From Pirellulaceae bacterium (GTDB lineage: Bacteria > Planctomycetota > Planctomycetia > Pirellulales > Pirellulaceae): a DNA stretch of 11,931 nucleotides. Positions 6,788 through 11,931 of the stretch are shown piece after piece (within the stretch, counting starts at the first letter, position 1; each line of letters opens with the position of its first letter). The position numbers and the translations under genes are program-made. The DNA lies in NCBI GenBank assembly GCA_013002105.1, contig JABDKS010000221.1, positions 1 through 11,931 on the forward strand, read 5' to 3'. Under the pieces are notes generated by a model. That model was not told the origin of the DNA and did no database searches. It saw only the letters and a program-made list of their open reading frames with translations.

Positions 6788-7918
6788 ATGGCCCTCGCAA
6801 TGACGAAACCGACGCACCGAAAACGGGTTTCACTTCGCTGCCTGTCGCATTGCCTCGTATTCTTGGGAACTACGGCGCTTTCGGCGGCTTCGGCACAGCA
6901 AATCGACGGACCAGCCACGGGACTCGCCGAAAACAATCCGGGTGTCGTCGTCCGTCATGTTCGCCGCGTTTTTCACAATGGCCAACACAATGCGTTCACT
7001 GATTTGGTCCGATTCGGCGACAAATTTTTCCTGACGTTTCGCAGTTGCCCCGATGGGCACATGGTCTTTCCGACGTCAAAGATCCTGATCTTGCAGAGCG
7101 ACGATACCGTCCACTGGAAACAAGTCGCTCAGTTCAATGTCCCCCAACGAGATACACGAGATCCGCATTTTTTGGTTTTCCAGGACAAGCTCTTCGTCTA
7201 CACCGGAACCTGGTACAGCGGCGACGGAGAACTTCCGCGCGACCAGTACGATTTGAACCTGCATCTCGGCTACGGAGTCGTTTCCACCGACGGTCGACTT
7301 TGGAGCGAACCGTTCCTCCTGGAAGGAACCTTCGGTCACTACATTTGGCGCGCGGCTGCTTTCGGCGGGAAAGCCTATTTATGCGGACGACGAAAACACG
7401 ATTTCGCGGTCGGGCCCAAGGGCGAAGGGCAAACTGTCGAGTCCGCGATGTTGGAAAGCGATGACGGCGTCATCTGGCGCACGCGGGGGCTGTTCCAAAC
7501 CGAACGTGGTGACGAGACCGCGTTTGTATTCGAACCGGACGGCAAAGTCACGGGCGTCGCACGGCGCGGCAGCGGAAACGCACAATTGGTGACAAGTCGC
7601 CCGCCGTATCATCAATGGACGCGTCGTGACTTGGAGCGATACATTGGCGGCCCGTTGCTGACGCGATGGGGTGATCGCTGGGTCGTCGGCGGACGCAAAA
7701 ATGTCGCGGGACTCGGTCCCAAAACCGCGTTGAGCTGGATGCAATCGGGCAAGTTACATGAGTTTGCCAGGCTTCCCAGCGGCGGCGACAATTCCTATCC
7801 GGGCTTCGTTGCCATCAGTGACAACCATGCCGTTGTGTCTTGGTACTCCTCGCACGAAAAAGACGCCCAAGGAAAACCGATGACGGCAATCTATATGGCG
7901 GACTTAATGATCGAGTAA
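6788..7918 (+). CDS. Secreted sialidase-like beta-propeller protein
   Basis: This is a 376-residue protein with a basic N-terminus, a hydrophobic stretch (about 21-34) and a likely signal peptidase site after ALSAASA (about residue 36), so probably exported. The mature part resembles sialidase/glycosidase-type propellers. It has three Asp-box-like motifs of the S-x-D-x-G-x-x-W type: SDDTVHW (104-110), STDGRLW (166-172) and SDDGVIW (224-230). Other blocks are LVRFGDKFFLTFR (73-85), RDPHFLVFQDKLFVY (124-138) and GGDNSYPGF (332-340). Conserved-looking arginines and acids could form a glycan-binding or hydrolytic site, but I cannot fix catalytic residues or substrate. Planctomycetes encode many such proteins, often used on marine polysaccharides; that link is general knowledge, not shown here. 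ATG at 6788 has a weak purine-rich stretch (ACGGAAAA) just upstream; ATG at 6800 is an alternative that keeps the signal peptide. It stands alone, convergent with the next gene. Confidence 0.8.
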   Translation: MALAMTKPTHRKRVSLRCLSHCLVFLGTTALSAASAQQIDGPATGLAENNPGVVVRHVRRVFHNGQHNAFTDLVRFGDKFFLTFRSCPDGHMVFPTSKILILQSDDTVHWKQVAQFNVPQRDTRDPHFLVFQDKLFVYTGTWYSGDGELPRDQYDLNLHLGYGVVSTDGRLWSEPFLLEGTFGHYIWRAAAFGGKAYLCGRRKHDFAVGPKGEGQTVESAMLESDDGVIWRTRGLFQTERGDETAFVFEPDGKVTGVARRGSGNAQLVTSRPPYHQWTRRDLERYIGGPLLTRWGDRWVVGGRKNVAGLGPKTALSWMQSGKLHEFARLPSGGDNSYPGFVAISDNHAVVSWYSSHEKDAQGKPMTAIYMADLMIE

Positions 7919-7974
7919 CCGATTCGGGCTCAACCGTTGCGCGCCTTGTTCGTCGTTCGAACACAGCCAACTGG

Positions 7975-8011
7975 AAAAACGAATCGCCCAACTTCCTGGA
8001 CGCGGGCGATT
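7975..8011 (-). terminator. Intrinsic terminator of the small secreted protein gene
   Basis: Read on the minus strand, AATCGCCC (8011-8004) pairs perfectly with GGGCGATT (7989-7982) across a 14-nt loop, then CG, then five T (7979-7975). It lies 37 bp past the stop of the minus-strand gene ending at 8048. In the plus direction the stem has no T-run after it, so it is a better terminator for the minus gene than for the sialidase-like gene. Confidence 0.75.
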
Positions 8012-8047
8012 GACAAACCATCTGGCTGACAGCAGGCGAGAATCGAG

Positions 8048-8518
8048 TTACCGAATTGGTTTGGTCTGGCGCAGAAAATCGTTGACAGTCGTTTCTGGTT
8101 GGACCTCGGCGGCGGGCTCCGACTTACCGCCGAAAAGCGATCCGAAGAATCCTGGACCACTCGATTCGGTCGTAGGTGCCGGCGCGGAATCTGCCGACGG
8201 CGTACGAAATCCGACGGGGATCAGTTTCATCGGATTCAATGTCGTCTTCGTCCGAGTCCAGCTACGCTGCGCAGTGTTTTTGACTTCCGTCACCAAGCTA
8301 TCTTTTTTGGTGACAATCCGATCTTTTTCACTCTGACCGGGCAGCAGCGATCTGAACGAGGGCATTTTCCAGTTTTGTGGATTCAATCCTTGCATCATCC
8401 GCCCGACGGGCGTCTGAGCTTGGTATTCATCTGCTGTGGCGTTGCCACCGACCACACTGAACAAACACAGGCCAACCATCATGATGGCCAGGCGAACGCG
8501 ACGGGTTGCAAAATGCAT
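8048..8518 (-). CDS. Small secreted protein of unknown function
   Basis: I do not recognise this 156-residue protein. The N-terminus has two arginines and a hydrophobic core (about 9-24) followed by GGNATA-DE, a good signal peptidase I site near residue 29, so it is probably exported to the periplasm or beyond. The mature part is basic in its first half (WKMPSFRSLLPG, residues 50-61; SWTRTKTTLNPMKLIPVGF, 86-104) and Pro/Ser/Gly-rich later, with FFGSLFGGKSEP (124-135). No cysteine or catalytic motif is visible in the mature chain and no second membrane helix. Coding status is supported by a strong Shine-Dalgarno before the ATG, a signal peptide and a well-formed terminator after the stop. It is divergent from alaS by 340 bp. 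It may be a lineage-specific planctomycetal envelope protein (inference). Confidence 0.75.
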   Translation of the reverse strand: MHFATRRVRLAIMMVGLCLFSVVGGNATADEYQAQTPVGRMMQGLNPQNWKMPSFRSLLPGQSEKDRIVTKKDSLVTEVKNTAQRSWTRTKTTLNPMKLIPVGFRTPSADSAPAPTTESSGPGFFGSLFGGKSEPAAEVQPETTVNDFLRQTKPIR

Positions 8519-8527
8519 TGACTTCGG

Positions 8528-8533
8528 TCTCCT
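8528..8533 (-). promoter_or_regulatory. Strong Shine-Dalgarno of the small secreted protein gene
   Basis: AGGAGA on the minus strand sits 9 nt before the ATG at 8518. It is the best ribosome site in the window and fixes the start just ahead of the signal peptide. Confidence 0.75.
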
Positions 8534-8858
8534 GCTATCCCCCGGTAATTTCTCAAATCACAACAAATCTCTCGCTGTGCCACTCCCCACATGGAATGCT
8601 TGCTGGCGTATCGCAATTGCGGGTGCCCGCTGGCAAGACCAATTCACGCACACCGGTCCGATTGGATCGAGTTTCACGCAATGCTGCTGATGTTGCCCTT
8701 GGGCCAAAAAATCGTCGCGGCGAAAGCAAGTTCTTCACGGAGCGGATGAATCGACGCAAAAACCGTTGTTTAACCACGCTGTCTGCCCTCTGCCCAAATC
8801 GATTGTTGCGATATCATTGGCGGCTACTGATCAGATTCACACCCACAATATCTTCAAC
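8534..8858. other. Divergent gap upstream of alaS, no gene seen
   Basis: About 325 bp separate the small secreted gene from alaS. I see no RNA gene, T-box-like leader or convincing open frame. The best promoter-like word towards alaS is TATCAT at 8812-8817 (within GATATCATT), about 40 bp before the start. No good -35 box lies 16-18 bp upstream (TCTGCC region), so it is only a weak candidate. The alaS ATG lacks an obvious Shine-Dalgarno. Confidence 0.4.
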
Positions 8859-11687
8859 ATGAAAACCGACGAGCTCCGCGAAAAATACCTCGCTTTCTTC
8901 GAATCCAAAGGCTGTGTCCGCAAACCGAGTGATGTGCTGGTCCCGACATGGGACCCGTCGGTGCTGTTCACGCCTGCGGGAATGAATCAGTTCAAGGACC
9001 ATTTCTTGGGCAAAGTCAAACTTGATTTCACCCGCGCGACAACCTGCCAAAAATGCTTGCGAACGGGCGATATCGACAACGTTGGACGCACGGCGTTTCA
9101 CCACACTTTTTTCGAAATGCTCGGTAACTTCAGTTTCGGCGACTATATCAAGGAAGACGCAATCAGGTGGGCGTGGGAATTCTTGACTGACAAAAAGTGG
9201 CTGGGCATCCAGGCTGCGCAACTCTCCGTCACGGTCTACAAGGACGACGACGAAGCGTACGGGATTTGGAAAGAAAAGATCGGTCTTCCCGATCAACGAA
9301 TTACGCGGATGGATGAAGACGAAAATTTTTGGCCGGCGTCGGCTCCCAGTCAGGGTCCCGATGGTGTCTGTGGGCCATGCAGCGAAATCTACTTTCACCT
9401 GCCCGACGGCAGCGACGTCGAGATCTGGAACCTGGTGTTCACACAATTCAATCGCGTTGGCGATCCGCCGAAAAACTTGAAACCGCTGCCCAGCAAGAAT
9501 ATTGACACCGGCATGGGCTTGGAACGAACCGCCAGCGTGCTGCAAGGCGTTCCGACGAACTATCACATCGATAATTTGCGACCGATCTTGGATGCCGCCG
9601 CCGAAGTCGTCGGTGTTCAATACGAATACGAAAGTGACAACGGTCGTCGTCTTCGACGGATCACCGATCATGCTCGAGCCTGCACGTTTGCGATTCACGA
9701 GAACGTGTACCCGGGCCCGAAGGATGCCAAGTACGTGGTCAAACGATTGATTCGTCGTGCGGTGCTGGATGGGTATCAGATGAATCTACGCGAACCGTTC
9801 GTCTACAAATTGGTTCAAGCCGTCGCGGAAGCCTCCAAGGTGCCTTACCCAGAATTGTCCGAGACGACTAAGCGGGTGGCCGAGGTGATGGAAAGCGAAG
9901 AGAAGGCTTTCTTTGGGACGATCGACGGCGGTATGAAACGAATCGAACAACTGTTCGAGCAAATGCGTGACGAGTCCGCGGTGATGGTGCCCGGTGACGA
10001 GGCAGCGGAGTTGAATACCACCTACGGTGTGCCACCGGAATTGTTGCAAACCCTGAGCGCCGAACAGAACTTTACGTTTGATTGGGCTGGCTACCGCGAC
10101 GCGATGGACGAACACGCGCGTGCCAGTGGCGCCGGTCAACGCGAATTGTTCCAAACCGGCCCGCTGGAGACGTTAAAAGAAGCGCTCCGCGAAACACCGT
10201 TCGTCGGCTACGACACGATCGAAGCGAGCGCGACGATTAAGGGAATCATTACAGGTGCCGGCGGCAAGGGTGCCGACGAAGGTCAATTGCTGAGCCATTT
10301 GGATCGCCCGGGTGACAATGAGCTTCGTTTGGTGCTCAGCCAATCACCGTTTTATGGCGAATCGGGTGGTCAAGTCGGAGATGTCGGCACGATCGAGAAC
10401 GATGACTTTGAGTTCGACGTGATCGACACACAGAAACACGCCGGTCTGATTGTTCACCACGGAAAACTGGTTCGCGGTGAGTTGCAAGAAGGAGCAACCT
10501 GTCTTGCGACGGTGGATCCGGAACGCCGCCAAGCACTCGCACGTGCTCACTCGGCAACCCATATCCTGCACTATGCTTTGCATCGCAACGTGGGCGATCA
10601 CGCACAGCAACAGGGTAGTAAGGTGGAAGCCGACCGCTTGCGTTTCGATTTTACCAACCAAAAACCGATTCCCGATGACGCCTTGGTGCAAATCGAAAAG
10701 GACGTCTGGAGTCGAATCGATCAAAGCGATCCAGTGCAATGGCAAGACCTGCCGCTGGCCGAGGCAAAGAAGGCGGGAGCGATGATGCTGTTCGGCGAGA
10801 AATATCCCGATCCGGTACGCATGGTGTCGATGGGGGATTTCAGCAAAGAGCTTTGCGGGGGAACGCACGTACGCAACACGGCGGACGTGCAAGCGTTTGA
10901 ACTGGTCGTCGAAGAAAGTGTTTCGGCCGGCACGCGACGGATCGAAGCGTTGACCGGTCCGCGTGCCAATTCACATCGCGTCCAAACCCGCGACCTGTTG
11001 CGCGACGTCGCGCAGGCACTCGGCTGTTCAGAACCGCAGGCACTCGCCGCGACAGAGCAACTGATGAAAGAGATCCGTCAGATCAAAAAGGAATTAGCAG
11101 CCGGTAAGCCCGGTGAGCACGGCACCACGTTTCGCTGTGACGAGGCCGCCGCAGAAACCGACGTCGACGATTACAACTCCGTTCGCAGCGCGGTGCGGGA
11201 CATCACACGTCGGCTGAACGTCTCGCTGGACGATGTGATCGTCCGAATCAAATCCATGATCAGCGATCGCGAAAAGCTGATCGGAGAATTGAAGCAGGCG
11301 ACGCGGGGCGGAAAATTGTCAGCCGATGAACTGATCGGAGACGGCGAAATGATTGGCGACACACTGATGGTGGTCGCCGAAACACCGGGAGCCAATCCCA
11401 ATGTGATGCGTGGCTGGATCGATCAGATCCGCAAAAAAAGCGAGGGTCCCACAGCCGTGTTACTGGCAGCAACACAAGGCGAAAAGGTCCTATTGGTCGG
11501 TGGCCTCAGCAAAGTCCTGGTCGACCGGGGGCTCAAGGCAGGCGAATGGGTCGGTGCGGCCGCTCGCGTGGTTGGCGGCGGAGGTGGTGGTCGTGCCGAC
11601 ATGGCGCAAGCCGGCGGAAAAGACCCGAGCAAACTGCCCGAAGCAATCGAACGGGCCAAAACATCGATGCGCGAACAACTCGGCTAG
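8859..11687 (+). CDS. alaS: Alanyl-tRNA synthetase
   Basis: AlaRS charges tRNA-Ala with alanine in the cytoplasm and clears Ser/Gly mischarging. Starting at ATG 8859 it has 942 residues. The class II core is clear: MKTDELREKYLAFFESKG (1-18), FTPAGMNQFKDHFLG (37-51), TTCQKCLRTGDIDN (61-74), FFEMLGNFSFGDY (84-96), GPCSEIYF (172-179) and NIDTGMGLERTASVLQG (214-230). The editing domain has HSATH (564-568) and CGGTH (666-670), which supply the metal-binding residues. The C-Ala domain ends with a Gly-rich loop and RADMAQAGG (912-920). E. coli AlaRS has 876 residues; the extra length lies mostly between the editing and C-Ala domains (about 715-815), a helical, charged stretch. An upstream in-frame TTG (8766) would add 31 residues unlike AlaRS and was not used. 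The gene stands alone. Confidence 0.97.
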   Translation: MKTDELREKYLAFFESKGCVRKPSDVLVPTWDPSVLFTPAGMNQFKDHFLGKVKLDFTRATTCQKCLRTGDIDNVGRTAFHHTFFEMLGNFSFGDYIKEDAIRWAWEFLTDKKWLGIQAAQLSVTVYKDDDEAYGIWKEKIGLPDQRITRMDEDENFWPASAPSQGPDGVCGPCSEIYFHLPDGSDVEIWNLVFTQFNRVGDPPKNLKPLPSKNIDTGMGLERTASVLQGVPTNYHIDNLRPILDAAAEVVGVQYEYESDNGRRLRRITDHARACTFAIHENVYPGPKDAKYVVKRLIRRAVLDGYQMNLREPFVYKLVQAVAEASKVPYPELSETTKRVAEVMESEEKAFFGTIDGGMKRIEQLFEQMRDESAVMVPGDEAAELNTTYGVPPELLQTLSAEQNFTFDWAGYRDAMDEHARASGAGQRELFQTGPLETLKEALRETPFVGYDTIEASATIKGIITGAGGKGADEGQLLSHLDRPGDNELRLVLSQSPFYGESGGQVGDVGTIENDDFEFDVIDTQKHAGLIVHHGKLVRGELQEGATCLATVDPERRQALARAHSATHILHYALHRNVGDHAQQQGSKVEADRLRFDFTNQKPIPDDALVQIEKDVWSRIDQSDPVQWQDLPLAEAKKAGAMMLFGEKYPDPVRMVSMGDFSKELCGGTHVRNTADVQAFELVVEESVSAGTRRIEALTGPRANSHRVQTRDLLRDVAQALGCSEPQALAATEQLMKEIRQIKKELAAGKPGEHGTTFRCDEAAAETDVDDYNSVRSAVRDITRRLNVSLDDVIVRIKSMISDREKLIGELKQATRGGKLSADELIGDGEMIGDTLMVVAETPGANPNVMRGWIDQIRKKSEGPTAVLLAATQGEKVLLVGGLSKVLVDRGLKAGEWVGAAARVVGGGGGGRADMAQAGGKDPSKLPEAIERAKTSMREQLG

Positions 11688-11692
11688 CGCAC

Positions 11693-11749
11693 ACCGTAGG
11701 CCACGCACGACCTGACAAAGACCGTAGGCCAGGACCCGTCCTGGCAAAG
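11693..11749. repeat. Tandem pair of ACCGTAGGCCA repeats with a strong hairpin
   Basis: Two adjacent imperfect copies, 11693-11720 and 11721-11749, both begin ACCGTAGGCCA and end GACAAAG or GGCAAAG. The second contains GCCAGGACCCGTCCTGGC (11728-11745), an almost continuous palindrome with a stem of up to 8 bp; the first copy has lost this pairing. It begins 6 bp after the alaS stop and may end its transcript, although no T-run follows. The motif resembles a repeat that I associate with planctomycete genomes (recollection, unchecked). Confidence 0.7.
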
Positions 11750-11767
11750 GTAAGGTCGTAGTTCGAA

Positions 11768-11789
11768 ACCCAGCCACGGTGGGTGTTTT
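11768..11789 (+). terminator. Weak terminator candidate downstream of alaS
   Basis: ACCCA (11768-11772) pairs with TGGGT (11780-11784) over a 7-nt loop, followed by GTTTT (11785-11789). The stem is only 5 bp, so this is a weak candidate compared with the hairpin at 11728-11745. Confidence 0.25.
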
Positions 11790-11827
11790 GACCACGCCAA
11801 CGTTCCATCGACGCAGTCGCACAGGTC

Positions 11828-11857
11828 CCCAAGGATTTCTCAAGGTGCAACCTTGGG
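11828..11857. terminator. Hairpin between alaS and the right-edge minus-strand gene
   Basis: CAAGGT-GCA-ACCTTG (11841-11855) forms a 6-bp stem. Alternatively CCCAAGG (11828-11834) pairs with CCTTGGG (11851-11857). The structure lies a few bases past the putative stop of the right-edge gene on the minus strand. There is no clear T-run in that direction, so its terminator role is tentative. Confidence 0.35.
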
Positions 11858-11860
11858 AAA

Positions 11861-11931
11861 CTATTTTCCAACCGCACCGGTCACGATGCAGGTGGCCGAT
11901 TTGCCCTCGCCCAGGTCGGTCACAATTCGGA
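11861..11931 (-). CDS. C-terminal end of an unidentified protein (partial)
   Basis: On the minus strand a frame enters from the right edge and runs 22 codons to a TAG (11861-11863). It begins RIVTDLGEGK and ends IVTGAVGK. Third codon positions are mostly G or C, as in the neighbouring genes, and the stop is followed by a hairpin. This favours a real gene end, convergent with alaS. It is too short to assign a family. A plus-strand frame starting at ATG 11885 is also open to the edge but has no ribosome site. Confidence 0.45.
   Translation of the reverse strand, partial: RIVTDLGEGKSATCIVTGAVGK

Noticed and set aside
8766..8858. TTG start adding 31 residues to AlaRS
   Set aside because: The added residues do not resemble AlaRS, and the canonical N-terminus MKTDELREKYLAFF begins exactly at ATG 8859.
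8814..9698. 294-codon frame antisense to the 5' part of alaS
   Set aside because: It is a shadow of strongly conserved alaS coding sequence, with no recognisable domain or start signal.

Overview
The window looks like a stretch of planctomycete chromosome, most likely close to Rhodopirellula/Pirellula. This is an inference. It rests on moderate GC with D/R/S-rich proteins, a large Hanks-type kinase with an unusual C-terminal fusion, widely spaced genes mostly transcribed alone, and several families of short GC-rich hairpin repeats between genes (motifs such as GGGCGATAGCCCCGG, CCCAGGGCAACGCCCTGGG and GCCAGGACCCGTCCTGGC) of the kind I associate with that group. No database search was possible.

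Layout, left to right. Positions 1-474 hold a mosaic minisatellite: six copies of a 19-bp core separated by two alternating classes of unit, 72 and 83 bp long. Next is hemC (minus strand, porphobilinogen deaminase, long N-terminal extension). It is divergent from a 974-residue Ser/Thr protein kinase fused to an Hsp70-like domain (plus strand), the most unusual gene here. A 411-bp convergent gap follows, with a terminator-like hairpin and a cluster of nested inverted repeats. Then comes a SelA-like protein (minus) in which the residue aligned with the PLP-binding lysine is glycine. Divergent from it is a secreted sialidase-like beta-propeller protein (plus). Convergent with that is a small secreted protein of unknown function (minus), with a strong Shine-Dalgarno sequence and a good intrinsic terminator. 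Divergent from the small protein is alaS (alanyl-tRNA synthetase, plus), complete with editing and C-Ala domains. After alaS there is a hairpin repeat pair and probably the last 22 codons of a further minus-strand gene.

The genes alternate in orientation (- + - + - + -), so no multi-gene operon is visible and no shared pathway joins them. hemC (tetrapyrrole synthesis) and alaS (translation) are housekeeping genes. The kinase-Hsp70 chimera looks like a regulatory protein, possibly one that couples folding or stress sensing to phosphorylation; that role is inferred from domain content only. The most novel items are the kinase-Hsp70 fusion with its serine-rich insertions and degenerate ATPase signatures, the lysine-less SelA-like protein, and the two-state minisatellite.
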